DNA from: Planctomycetota bacterium
GTDB lineage: Bacteria > Planctomycetota > PLA2 > JAEUHO01
Assembly: GCA_020851795.1 (NCBI GenBank)
Contig: JADZCA010000048.1
Span: forward strand, 1-64,000
Direction of reading: 5' to 3'
DNA: 64,000 bases
Part shown: positions 16,745-27,318 of the stretch, in pieces
Layout of the letters: each line of letters begins with the position of its first letter
Numbering within the stretch: the first letter of the stretch is position 1
Notes under the pieces: generated by a model
The model's input: the letters and a program-made list of their open reading frames with translations, nothing else
Databases searched by the model: none
Told to the model about the DNA's origin: nothing
Position numbers and translations under genes: made by a program

Positions 16745-17250
16745 GCGAGGTGCTTCGACAGCGCGCCGAGGTAGCGCCGCAGGAACCAGTCGAAGCCGAA
16801 GGTCTTCGCCATCACGCAGCGCGCGATCGGGCTGCGCACGTTCCCGTGCTCGGTGACCGTCACCCGCGTCCCCACCGCGCACGGCGCGAGGACGAGGTCC
16901 CAGCGGCCCGAGAACGGCCCGCCCTCGTCCACGATGGTGCGGACGAGCCGTCGCCCCTCGACGCGCTCGGTGACGACGAGTGTGATCGGGCGCGGGCCGA
17001 CGTGCTCCCGCCACACCTCGTGCCCGTCCCGGTCGGGGAGGCGCTCGACGCGGCGCAGCCCGGGCAGCCACGCGGTCTGGCCGGCGAAGTCCGTGACGGC
17101 CGCCCACACCCGCGCGACGGGCGCGGCGATTTCGGCCTCCACCGTCGTCGTGTGCTCGACGGGCATGCGGGTGCCCAGCACGTACGCGACCGCGGCGAGG
17201 ACGAGCAGCAGGGCGAAGACCGCGACCACCACCCAGAGCACGATCGTCAT
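16741..17250 (-). CDS. Membrane-anchored SRPBCC (polyketide-cyclase-like) protein
   Basis: 169 residues. One N-terminal helix (about 3-26) anchors a START/SRPBCC domain that begins TTTVEAEIAAPVARVWAAVTD and continues to GTRVTVTEHGNVRSP. The fold binds hydrophobic ligands in a deep cavity. The ATG at 17250 has GGGAGG six bases upstream. It is coupled to the TSUP transporter, so it may bind or hand over that transporter's substrate (inference). Confidence 0.8.
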   Translation of the reverse strand: MTIVLWVVVAVFALLLVLAAVAYVLGTRMPVEHTTTVEAEIAAPVARVWAAVTDFAGQTAWLPGLRRVERLPDRDGHEVWREHVGPRPITLVVTERVEGRRLVRTIVDEGGPFSGRWDLVLAPCAVGTRVTVTEHGNVRSPIARCVMAKTFGFDWFLRRYLGALSKHLA

Positions 17251-17326
17251 GAGGCCTCCCGGAGCGAGCATCCCGGGGCCGCGACCCCCGATCAAGCCGT
17301 TCCCGGGCGTCCGCGGCCGCCCGTGG

Positions 17327-17332
17327 CATCCT
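17327..17332 (+). promoter_or_regulatory. -10-like CATCCT of the ABC exporter operon
   Basis: CATCCT ends eight bases before the GTG at 17341. The spacing fits the leaderless pattern; the first base departs from TANNNT. Confidence 0.3.
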
Positions 17333-17340
17333 CGCCGCCC

Positions 17341-18294
17341 GTGAGCCCGCCCGCCGTCCTCGTCCGCGGCCTCGTCAAGCGCTACGGCGACGTCGTCGCC
17401 GTGGACGGGCTCGACCTCGAGATCCCGGCGGGCGTCTGCTTCGGGATCCTCGGGCCCAACGGCGCGGGCAAGACGACGACGATGGAGATCGTCGAGGGGC
17501 TGCTCGCGCCGACCGGCGGCGAGGTCGCCGTGCTCGGGCGCACGTGGGCCCGCGACGCGGGCGAGCTGCGCGAGCGGATCGGCGTGCAGCTGCAGGAGAC
17601 GGTGCTCGACCCCCTGCAGACGGTCCGCGAGACGCTCACGCTGTTCGGCTCCTTCTACCGGCGCTGCCGCCGCGTCGAGGACGTGATCGCCGACGTCGGC
17701 CTCGAGGCGAAGGCGACCGCGCGCGTCAAGGCGCTCTCCGGCGGCCAGCGCCAGCGGCTCGCCGTCGGCTGCGCGCTCGTGGCCGACCCGGAGATCCTCT
17801 TCCTCGACGAGCCGACCACGGGGCTCGACCCCGCCGCGCGGCGCGGCCTGTGGGACGTGATCGGGCGCTTCCAGGCCCGCGGCCGCACGGTGGTGCTGAC
17901 GACGCACTCGATGGAGGAGGCCGAGCGCCTCTGCGACCGCATCGCGATCGTGGACCGCGGTCGAGTCGCTGCGCTCGGGACGCCCGACGAGCTCGTCGCG
18001 CGGGTGGGCGGCGAGGAGGTCGTCGAGCTCTCCACCGACCCGCCGCTCGACGTCGCGACGTGGCGCGCGGTCCCGGGCGTGCGCGAGGCCACGGTCGAGG
18101 GGCCGGTGCACCGCCTCGTCGTGGACCGCGTCGCCGACGCGCTGCCGGCGGTGCTCTCGCGCGCCGCGTCGTCGGGCGCGAGGCCCGTCCGCCTCGCGAC
18201 GCACCGCGCGACGCTCGAGGACGCGTTCCTCGCCGTGGCGGGGCGCTCGTTCGCCGACGCGGAGGCCGCCGCGCGGCCGGGGGAGGCGTCGTGA
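17341..18294 (+). CDS. ABC transporter ATPase, ABC-2 type exporter
   Basis: 317 residues. Walker A is GPNGAGKTT, the Q-loop region is GVQLQETVL, the signature is LSGGQRQRLAVG, Walker B is ILFLDEPTTGLDP, and the switch His is in TTHSMEEAE. The C-terminal 90 residues form the regulatory extension typical of multidrug/daunorubicin-type exporters. It drives the permease encoded next, whose GTG start overlaps this stop (GTGA). Confidence 0.95.
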   Translation: MSPPAVLVRGLVKRYGDVVAVDGLDLEIPAGVCFGILGPNGAGKTTTMEIVEGLLAPTGGEVAVLGRTWARDAGELRERIGVQLQETVLDPLQTVRETLTLFGSFYRRCRRVEDVIADVGLEAKATARVKALSGGQRQRLAVGCALVADPEILFLDEPTTGLDPAARRGLWDVIGRFQARGRTVVLTTHSMEEAERLCDRIAIVDRGRVAALGTPDELVARVGGEEVVELSTDPPLDVATWRAVPGVREATVEGPVHRLVVDRVADALPAVLSRAASSGARPVRLATHRATLEDAFLAVAGRSFADAEAAARPGEAS

Positions 18295-19352
18295 CCGAGC
18301 CCCTGCTCGAGCCTCCGCCGTCGTCGTTCGTGCAGCTGCTGCTCGCCCGCGTGCGTGACTTCGTGCGCGAGCCCGGCGTGCTGTTCTGGGTGTTCGGCTT
18401 CCCGATCGTGCTCGCGGTCTCGCTCGGGCTGGCGTTCCGCGAGAAGGGGCCCGAGCGCGTTCCGGTGCTCGTGGTGGACGCGCCCGAGGCGGCCGCGGCG
18501 CGCGGCGCGCTCGAGGCCTCGCCGCTGCTGAGCGTGCGCGCGGTCGCGGCCCCGGGCGCGGCGGACGCGCTCCGGCGCGGGGACGGGCTCGTGCTGGTGC
18601 GGCCGGGGACGGCGGGCGGGGCCCCGACGGTCGAGCACGACCCGGGCCGGCCCGGCGCGCCCGCCGCGGCCGCGCTCGCCGCCGACGCGCTCGAGCGCGG
18701 CGCGGGGCGCAAGGACGTCGTGTCGCCGGCGCTCGTGCGCGTGGACGCGCCGGGCCGGCGCTACGTGGACTTCCTGATCCCCGGGCTGGTGGGGATGACG
18801 CTGATGGGGGGCGGCATCTGGGGCGTCGGCTACGGCCTCGTGTCGATGCGCGTGCGCCGGCTGCTCAAGCGCCTCGCGGCGACGCCGATGTCGCGCCGCG
18901 CCTTCCTCGGCTCGTTCCTCGTGCACCGCGTCGGGCTCGCCCTCGTCGAGGTGTGCTTCCTGCTCGCCTTCGGCGCGCTCGCCTTCGACCTGCGCATCGC
19001 GGGGTCGCTCGCCGACGCGCTCGTGGTCGGGCTCCTCGGCACGCTGGCCTTCGGGGCGCTGGGGCTGCTCGTCGGCAGCCGCGCGCAGAACATGGAGACC
19101 GCCAACGGGCTGATGAATCTCGCGACGCTCCCGATGTGGCTGCTCTCGGGCGTCTTCTTCTCGACGTCGAACTTCCCGACGTGGCTGCGCCCCGTCGTGG
19201 ACGCGCTCCCGCTCACCGCGCTCAACGACGCCCTGCGCCTCGTGGTCAACGACGGGGCGTCGCTGGCCGCCTGCGCCGGGCCGCTCGCGGTGCTCGCCGC
19301 GTGGACCGCGGGCTCCTTCGCCGTCGCGCTGCGGATCTTCCGCTGGGTCTGA
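18291..19352 (+). CDS. ABC-2 type permease
   Basis: 353 residues. One helix near 28-45 (VLFWVFGFPIVLAVSLGLAF), an extracytoplasmic domain of about 140 residues, then five more hydrophobic segments including IPGLVGMTLMGGGIWGVGYG and the conserved MNLATLPMWLLSGVFFSTSN. This is the ABC-2 layout used for drug, lipid or polysaccharide export. The cargo cannot be told from the sequence; no biosynthetic partner is adjacent. Confidence 0.92.
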   Translation: MTEPLLEPPPSSFVQLLLARVRDFVREPGVLFWVFGFPIVLAVSLGLAFREKGPERVPVLVVDAPEAAAARGALEASPLLSVRAVAAPGAADALRRGDGLVLVRPGTAGGAPTVEHDPGRPGAPAAAALAADALERGAGRKDVVSPALVRVDAPGRRYVDFLIPGLVGMTLMGGGIWGVGYGLVSMRVRRLLKRLAATPMSRRAFLGSFLVHRVGLALVEVCFLLAFGALAFDLRIAGSLADALVVGLLGTLAFGALGLLVGSRAQNMETANGLMNLATLPMWLLSGVFFSTSNFPTWLRPVVDALPLTALNDALRLVVNDGASLAACAGPLAVLAAWTAGSFAVALRIFRWV

Positions 19353-19460
19353 CGAGGCGGGGGCGGTCCGGGGGCGAGCCGCCCGCGGGCGCGCCTCGGA
19401 TTCCGTTGCAGGGCCCTGCCGGGTCCGCGATGTTCCCGTCCCGCTCGCGAGGAGGTCCCG

Positions 19461-20831
19461 ATGCCGGTCCTGTCCGCCGCCGCACCCGCGCTCGAGCCGG
19501 TCCCGTGGCTCGCGGTCGCCCCGTTCGTCCTGCTGCTCCTCTCGATCGCGGTCCTGCCGCTCGTCGCGCACCACTGGTGGGAGAGCAACCGCAACCGCGG
19601 CCTCGTCTCGGCCGTCCTGGGCGTCCCGGTGGCCGCGTGGCTGCTGCTCGGGCCGGCGGGCGGCGCGGGGTGGCTCGCCGACGCGGGGCTCGAGTACGCG
19701 GCGTTCCTCGCGCTGCTCGGCTCGCTGTTCGTCGTGTCGGGCGGCGTCCACCTGCGCGGGTCGCTCGCCGGCACCCCGATCGTCAACACCGCGGTGCTCG
19801 GGTTCGGCGCGCTCATCGCGTCGTTCGTGGGCACGACGGGCGCCTCGATGCTGCTCATCCGGCCGCTGCTGCGCGCCAACGCGTCGCGACGGCGCCGCGC
19901 GCACCTCGTCGTCTTCTTCATCTTCGTGGTCAGCAACTGCGGCGGCCTCCTGACGCCGCTGGGCGACCCGCCGCTCTTCCTCGGCTTCCTGCGCGGGGTC
20001 CCGTTCGGGTGGACGCTGTCGCTGTGGGGGCCCTGGCTCCTCGTCAACACGGCGCTCCTGATCGTCTTCCACTTCCTCGACGAGGCGGTGCTCGACCGCG
20101 AGGAGCGCGAGCGGCCGGGGAGCCAGCTCGAGGAGGTGCAGAAGGTGCGCGAGCCGCTGCGGCTCGAGGGCGGACACAACGTGCTGTTCCTCGCCGGGGT
20201 CGTGGCCACCAACGTCGGCGTGGGCTGGGCCTCGCGCGAGGGCGGGTGGTCGCACGCGGTGCGCGACCTCTGCCTCGTCGCGGGCATGGCGACGATGGCG
20301 GTGCTGTCGCTGCTCACGACGCCGCGGCGCCTGCGCGAGGCCAATCGCTTCGCGTGGGCCCCGATCGTCGAGGTCGCCGTCGTCTTCGCCGGGATCTTCG
20401 TCACGATGGTGCCCGCGATGAAACTGCTCGACGGGCTCGTCGCCGACGGCACGATCGAGCTCCGCGAGCCGTGGCAGTTCTTCTGGGCGACGGGCGGCCT
20501 GTCGGCGTTCCTCGACAACGCGCCGACGTACGTGACCTTCGCCACCGTGGCCGGCGGCGTCGCCGGCAAGGCGGCCGGCGTGCACGTGGAGCCCACCGCG
20601 CTGGGCGGGCTGCTCGCCCTGCCGGGCGGCGAGGGGCTGCTCGCGGCGGTGTCGTGCGGGGCCGTCTTCATGGGGGCGGCGACCTACATCGGCAACGGGC
20701 CCAACTTCATGGTCAAGGCGATCGCCGAGCAGAGCGGCGTCCGGATGCCGTCGTTCTTCGGCTTCCTCGGCTGGTCGGTCGCGGTGCTCGTCCCGATCCT
20801 CGTCGCGGTCACCTTCGTGTTCTTCCGCTGA
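19461..20831 (+). CDS. Putative Na+/H+ antiporter, ion-transporter superfamily (paralogue 1)
   Basis: 456 residues with about eleven membrane segments. It has the two conserved re-entrant regions of this family: [20 protein letters not shown] and [14 protein letters not shown] in the first half, [11 protein letters not shown] and [17 protein letters not shown] in the second. Homologues are usually annotated as sodium:proton antiporters or citrate-type transporters of the ArsB/NhaD superfamily. The ATG at 19461 is preceded by GAGGAGG. The neighbouring gene is a close paralogue, so a tandem duplication has occurred. Confidence 0.85.
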   Translation: MPVLSAAAPALEPVPWLAVAPFVLLLLSIAVLPLVAHHWWESNRNRGLVSAVLGVPVAAWLLLGPAGGAGWLADAGLEYAAFLALLGSLFVVSGGVHLRGSLAGTPIVNTAVLGFGALIASFVGTTGASMLLIRPLLRANASRRRRAHLVVFFIFVVSNCGGLLTPLGDPPLFLGFLRGVPFGWTLSLWGPWLLVNTALLIVFHFLDEAVLDREERERPGSQLEEVQKVREPLRLEGGHNVLFLAGVVATNVGVGWASREGGWSHAVRDLCLVAGMATMAVLSLLTTPRRLREANRFAWAPIVEVAVVFAGIFVTMVPAMKLLDGLVADGTIELREPWQFFWATGGLSAFLDNAPTYVTFATVAGGVAGKAAGVHVEPTALGGLLALPGGEGLLAAVSCGAVFMGAATYIGNGPNFMVKAIAEQSGVRMPSFFGFLGWSVAVLVPILVAVTFVFFR

Positions 20832-20982
20832 CCGGGACCGTCGGTCCGGGCGGCGCACCGGGGGGGCTCGAGGCGCGACGTCGGCGCGGCGCGCGCCGCG
20901 GCGGGCGTCCTCGGCCGCGCGATCGCACTTGCGCGAGGGCGGTTCGATCGTCATCTTCTGCGGCTTCCGCCCGGAGGGTCCC

Positions 20983-22338
20983 ATGCCGCCGATCGTCCTC
21001 GCGTCGGGAGACGCCGTCCCGCTCGGCTGGGTCGCGCCGTTCGCCGTCCTGCTGCTCTGCATCGCCGTCCTGCCCCTGACCAAGCCCCACTTCTGGGAGC
21101 ACAACAGGAACAAGGGGATCGTCGCCGCGCTGCTGTCGCTCCCGGTCGCCGTCTGGTTGTTCACCGGGCCCGAGCACGGCACCCACTGGCTCGAGGAGTC
21201 GCTGCTCGACTACGCGGCGTTCATCGGGCTGCTCGGCGCGCTGTTCACGATCTCGGGCGGGATCTACCTGCGGGGGTCGCTGGCCGGGACGCCGCTGACC
21301 AACACCGGCTTCCTCGCCGTCGGCGGGCTCATCGCCTCCTTCGTCGGCACGACGGGCGCCTCGATGCTGCTCATCCGCCCGCTCCTGCGCGCCAACGCCG
21401 CGCGGCAGCGCAAGGCGCACATCGTCATCTTCTTCATCTTCGCCGTCAGCAACGCGGGCGGCCTGCTCACCCCGCTGGGCGACCCGCCGCTGTTCCTCGG
21501 GTTCCTCAACGGCGTCCCGTTCACGTGGACGTTCCGCCTGTGGGTCGAGTGGGCGACCGTGCTCGGCGCGCTGCTCGTCGTCTTCAACGTCTGGGACCAG
21601 CGCGTGCTCGACAAGGAAGAGGTGGAGCGCCCGGGCAGCCAGCTCGAGGAGGTGCAGAAGATCGCCGAGCCGCTGTCGATCCAGGGCAAGGCCAACCTCA
21701 TCCTGCTGCTCGGCGTCCTCGCCGTGTCCTACTTCGTCGGCGGGTCGTCGCTCGACGCCACGCTCGGGCTGAGCCCGGCCGCCAAGAAGCTCGCGCAGAC
21801 CGCGCTCTACGTCGGGCTCGCCGGCGCGTCGCTGCGCCTGACCTCGAAGGAAGTCCGCGCCGCGAACCGCTTCGGCTGGGGCCCGATCATCGAGGTCGCC
21901 GTGCTCTTCGCGGGCATCTTCGTGACGATGATCCCCGCCGTGCAGTACCTCGAGGTCGCGGGCCGCGACGGGACGATCCACCTGCACGAGCCGTGGCAGT
22001 TCTTCTGGGCATCTGGCGCCCTCTCCTCGTTCCTCGACAACGCGCCGACGTACAAGACCTTCGCGTCGCTGGCGGTGGGCGTGCTCCAGATGGACGGCGA
22101 GGCCGGCCTCGGCGTGCTGACCACGACCCCCGCCGGCAACGCGCTGCTCACGGCCGTCGCGTGCGGCTCGGTGTTCATGGGCGCGAACACCTACATCGGC
22201 AACGGGCCGAACTTCATGGTGAAGGCCATCGCCGAGGAGAACGGGGTCAAGATGCCCTCGTTCTTCGGCTACATGATCTGGTCCGTCGGGATCCTCGTCC
22301 CGCTGTTCGTGCTCGTCACGTTCGTCTTCTTCCGCTGA
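20983..22338 (+). CDS. Putative Na+/H+ antiporter (paralogue 2)
   Basis: 451 residues, colinear with the gene just upstream. The shared blocks are [62 protein letters not shown] and [20 protein letters not shown]. The C-terminus keeps the same VTFVFFR ending. The ATG at 20983 is preferred to an earlier in-frame ATG because GGAGGG lies five bases before it. The membrane pyrophosphatase follows about 140 bases later, so this unit may cycle Na+ or H+ against the pump. Confidence 0.85.
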   Translation: MPPIVLASGDAVPLGWVAPFAVLLLCIAVLPLTKPHFWEHNRNKGIVAALLSLPVAVWLFTGPEHGTHWLEESLLDYAAFIGLLGALFTISGGIYLRGSLAGTPLTNTGFLAVGGLIASFVGTTGASMLLIRPLLRANAARQRKAHIVIFFIFAVSNAGGLLTPLGDPPLFLGFLNGVPFTWTFRLWVEWATVLGALLVVFNVWDQRVLDKEEVERPGSQLEEVQKIAEPLSIQGKANLILLLGVLAVSYFVGGSSLDATLGLSPAAKKLAQTALYVGLAGASLRLTSKEVRAANRFGWGPIIEVAVLFAGIFVTMIPAVQYLEVAGRDGTIHLHEPWQFFWASGALSSFLDNAPTYKTFASLAVGVLQMDGEAGLGVLTTTPAGNALLTAVACGSVFMGANTYIGNGPNFMVKAIAEENGVKMPSFFGYMIWSVGILVPLFVLVTFVFFR

Positions 22339-22348
22339 CCGCGCGGGC

Positions 22349-22370
22349 CCCCGGGGGCCGGCCCCCGGGG
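22349..22370 (+). terminator. GC-rich hairpin after the antiporter pair
   Basis: The 11-base arms 22349-22359 and 22360-22370 are perfect complements, starting eleven bases after the stop. No T-run follows. It probably separates the antiporters from hppA. Confidence 0.4.
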
Positions 22371-22477
22371 ACTTGCGCTTTGCTTGGGGCGCCCGGGGGG
22401 GCGCCGTACTGTCTCTCGCTTTCCCGGTCGGGCGCGGGCGAGATCCCCCGCGCCGGCCCGTCCTTCGGAGGGTCCGC

Positions 22478-24550
<2,073 letters not shown>

Positions 24551-24575
24551 CCCGAGCCGCCTCCGCGTCTCCCCG

Positions 24576-24614
24576 GCGGGCGCCCGTCCTCGCGACGGGC
24601 GCCCGCGTCGTTTT
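24576..24614 (+). terminator. Intrinsic terminator of hppA
   Basis: The 13-bp perfect stem (24576-24588 with 24594-24606) and 5-base loop are followed by GTCGTTTT, the best classical terminator in the window. It lies 26 bases after the hppA stop. Confidence 0.75.
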
Positions 24615-24801
24615 CCACGGGTCCGGTCCCGCGTCCCCGGAATCGACCGGGGCGCGCGTAGGCCCGCGTTCGCGTCGCCGTTCGCGTCCGCGTAGCGTGG
24701 GCCCGCGATCCGGTCCCCCCGGGGCGAGTCCGCGCCGCCCGCGACCGATCCAAGGATCGGACGGGCACGCCGCGGGCCCCCGGTCCGTCCAGGGAGCGAC
24801 C

Positions 24802-25923
24802 ATGCGCCGTCCGTCCGCCGCCTCGGTGCTGTTGTCGGTCGTCGGGCTCGCCGCGGGCTCGGTGGCGCTCTCCACGTCGGTCGGCGCCGCCGCGCGCTCG
24901 TCGTCGCGCGTGACGCCGGTCGTGCAGGCGGTGCAGCGTGCCGCGCCCGCCGTGGTCAACGTCACGATCGCCATCGGCGGCAGCGGCGGGTCGCGGGGCT
25001 CGGGCGCGGGCGTCATCGTCCACCCCGACGGGTACGTGGTGACGAACTCGCACGTCATCCGCGGGGCCTCGCGCGTCTACTGCTCGCTCGCGCGGGCGGT
25101 GGGCGGCCAGGCCTACGAGGCGCGCGTGATCGAGGACGACCCGTCGCACGACCTCGCGCTCGTGCGCATCGCCGGCGGCCCGTTCCCCTACGTCACGATC
25201 TGCTCGACCTGCGAGGTGCTCGTGGGGGAGACGGCGATCGCGATCGGCAACCCCTACGGCCTCGGCGACACCGTGACCGTCGGGATCGTCTCGGCGATCG
25301 GCCGCAGCGCGACGTTCTCGACCGGCCAGGTGATCCACAACCTGATCCAGACCGACGCGTCGATCAACCTCGGCAACTCGGGCGGCGCGCTGCTCAACCT
25401 CGACGGCGACCTGATCGGCATCAACGCCGCCGTCCACGCCAACGCGCAGGGCATCGCGTTCACGGTCCCCGCCGACGACGTGCAGCGGATGCTCGACCGC
25501 GCGCTCGGGCCCGCGTCGCGGCCCGGGCCGTCGCCCTGCCTCCCGCCCGAGACGGCGGCGATCGAGTCGCCCCGCGACCTCGGGCCCGCGCTCCCCGAGC
25601 CCGAGGCCGCGCCCTCGCCGCGGCCGCCCGCCGTGCGCCGCACCCCCTCGACGGTCGTGCCCGCGCCCGGTGCGCGCGCGCCCATCGGCTTCTCGCTCGC
25701 GACCGCCCCGGTCGGCGTGCTGGTCGCGGCGGTGACGCCGGGCAGCAACGCCGACATCGCCGGCCTCGTCGCGGGCGACGTGCTCCTCGACGTGGACGGC
25801 AAGGCGGTCTCGTCGCCCTCGGAGCTCGCCGGCGTCTTCAAGGCGGCGGCCTCGGGGCGCACCTTCTTCGCCACGGTCCTGCGCACGGACCGCCGTTCGA
25901 GCGTCATCATCGTCGTGCCCTGA
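24802..25923 (+). CDS. HtrA/Deg-like periplasmic serine protease with PDZ domain
   Basis: 373 residues. A signal sequence (about 1-31) exports it. The trypsin-like domain has the triad His84 (TNSHVI), Asp117 (SHDLALVRI) and Ser193 (GNSGGALL), all present. Two Cys (ICSTCEV) may form a disulfide. A Pro-rich linker of about 55 residues leads to a single C-terminal PDZ domain (VTPGSNADIAGLVAGDVLLDVDGKAV). It probably degrades misfolded envelope proteins. Classical DegP has two PDZ domains; one is usual for DegS/HhoB-like members. Confidence 0.92.
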   Translation: MRRPSAASVLLSVVGLAAGSVALSTSVGAAARSSSRVTPVVQAVQRAAPAVVNVTIAIGGSGGSRGSGAGVIVHPDGYVVTNSHVIRGASRVYCSLARAVGGQAYEARVIEDDPSHDLALVRIAGGPFPYVTICSTCEVLVGETAIAIGNPYGLGDTVTVGIVSAIGRSATFSTGQVIHNLIQTDASINLGNSGGALLNLDGDLIGINAAVHANAQGIAFTVPADDVQRMLDRALGPASRPGPSPCLPPETAAIESPRDLGPALPEPEAAPSPRPPAVRRTPSTVVPAPGARAPIGFSLATAPVGVLVAAVTPGSNADIAGLVAGDVLLDVDGKAVSSPSELAGVFKAAASGRTFFATVLRTDRRSSVIIVVP

Positions 25924-25927
25924 CGGG

Positions 25928-25960
25928 GCCGCAGCGCGGTGCCAGGCACCGCGCTGCGGC
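25928..25960. repeat. GGTGCCAGGCACC palindrome, copy 1
   Basis: The 16-base arms 25928-25943 and 25945-25960 are exact complements around one A. It sits just after the protease stop and 32 bases before the -10 box of the GT87 gene. It is shared with 47601-47653 and 51361-51389. Confidence 0.7.
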
Positions 25961-25992
25961 ACGGCATCGTTTCGGCCCCCGCGCCGCCGGGG

Positions 25993-25998
25993 TAGCGT
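25993..25998 (+). promoter_or_regulatory. -10 box TAGCGT of the GT87 gene
   Basis: The box ends nine bases before the GTG at 26008, with no Shine-Dalgarno sequence. Leaderless mRNA predicted. Confidence 0.4.
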
Positions 25999-26007
25999 GG
26001 CCGGGCC

Positions 26008-27318
26008 GTGTCGCGCCCGCGCGTGCTCGTCGTCGTCGCCCTCGCCGTCGCGGCCGCCGCGTTCGGGTGGTTCGACGTCCGCCAGCGCGCCCGCCTCGAC
26101 CGCGGGCCGAAGTACCACCGCACCGACCTGACCGTCTACCTCGCGGCCGCCGACGCCCTCGCGCGCGGCGACGACCCCTACGAGGCCCGCAGCCCGCGCG
26201 GCTGGCGCTACGTTTACCCGCCGTTCCTCGCGGTGGTCGCGCGCCCGCTGACGGCGCTCGACGTGCCCGACGCCGCGCTCGTCTGGTACGCGCTGTCGGT
26301 GGGCGCGCTCGTCGCGGGCGCGCTCGCGGTCGCGCGGTCGCTCGGCGGCGGGGCCGGCGCCGGGCGCGCGTCCGCGCTCGCGCTCGCCCTCGCGGGCCCG
26401 TTCGTCGTGCAGACGCTGCAGCGGGGGCAGGTGACGCTCTTCCTCCTCGCCGTGCAGGCGGGCGCGACGCTCGCCTTCCTGCGCGGGCGCGACGGGCGCG
26501 CGGGTGCCCTGCTCGCGCTCGGGGCCGCGCTGCGCCTGACCCCCCTGCTCCCCGCCGCCCTGCTCGGGCTCGCGGCGCTGCGCGCGTTCGTCCGCGGCGA
26601 GCACGCACCGCTGCGCCGCCTCGCGCTCGGGCTCGCCGGCGGGCTCGCGCTGACCTTCGTCGTCGTCCCGCTCGTGGCGCTCGGGCCGTCGCGGGCGCTC
26701 GAGGTGACGCAGCGCTGGGCCCGCTCGACCGCCGACGTCTACGCACCTTCGCCGGGCGAGCAGGCCGACCTCGCCCGCGACTACGACGTCAACGAGTGGT
26801 CGTTCAAGAACCAGGGCGTGCGCCGCGTGGCCGGCACGGTCGGCGCCCGCCTCGCCGACGAGCCCCTCGACGCGCGCGGCCGCCCGCAGGCCGAGGGGCG
26901 CGAGGCCGCCGCCGACCGCGTGGCGCTCGTCGTCGCCGCCCTCGCGCTCGCCGGGGCGGTCGCGCTCGGCTGGCGTCGCGTCGGGGCCCGGGGCGACGGC
27001 GACCGCGCGGCGCTCGCGGTCGCGGGGCTGCTGCCCGCGCTCGTCACGCGCTACGTGTGGCCCGTCCACCTCGTCGTCGCCGTGCCGCTGCTGGCCGAGG
27101 GCCTGCGACCCGGCGCGCCGCGGGCCGCCCGCGCCGCCGTCGTCGGGCTCGTGGCCGGCACGGCGCTGTTCTACGCCGCGCACGCCGTCGGCGCGCTGCG
27201 TCCGCTCGCCGACGCGGGCGTGCTCCTCGTCGCGGTGGCGGTCGCGCTGGTCCTCGTCGCCACGGCGCCGGCGGAACACGGCGTCCCGCCCGGCGCCCCG
27301 CACGGGGGCCCGTCGTGA
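26008..27318 (+). CDS. GT87-type (DUF2029) membrane glycosyltransferase
   Basis: 436 residues with about nine or ten hydrophobic helices, most of the protein. The N-terminal extracytoplasmic loop carries KYHRTDLTVYLAAADALARG and DDPYEARS...YVYPPFLAVV, the signature of the polyprenyl-phosphate-mannose-dependent alpha-mannosyltransferase-like GT87 family, with the conserved Asp in the first loop. It likely transfers a sugar from a polyprenyl-phosphate donor on the periplasmic face. The stop overlaps the GTG of the methyltransferase gene (GTGA). Confidence 0.85.
   Translation: MSRPRVLVVVALAVAAAAFGWFDVRQRARLDRGPKYHRTDLTVYLAAADALARGDDPYEARSPRGWRYVYPPFLAVVARPLTALDVPDAALVWYALSVGALVAGALAVARSLGGGAGAGRASALALALAGPFVVQTLQRGQVTLFLLAVQAGATLAFLRGRDGRAGALLALGAALRLTPLLPAALLGLAALRAFVRGEHAPLRRLALGLAGGLALTFVVVPLVALGPSRALEVTQRWARSTADVYAPSPGEQADLARDYDVNEWSFKNQGVRRVAGTVGARLADEPLDARGRPQAEGREAAADRVALVVAALALAGAVALGWRRVGARGDGDRAALAVAGLLPALVTRYVWPVHLVVAVPLLAEGLRPGAPRAARAAVVGLVAGTALFYAAHAVGALRPLADAGVLLVAVAVALVLVATAPAEHGVPPGAPHGGPS

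Noticed and set aside
20929..20957. TTGCGC followed 17 bases later by CATCTT as a promoter of antiporter 2
   Set aside because: The -10 is too far from consensus and the two antiporter genes may simply be cotranscribed.
20929..20982. Earlier ATG start for antiporter paralogue 2
   Set aside because: The ATG at 20983 has a good GGAGGG site and matches the start of paralogue 1.
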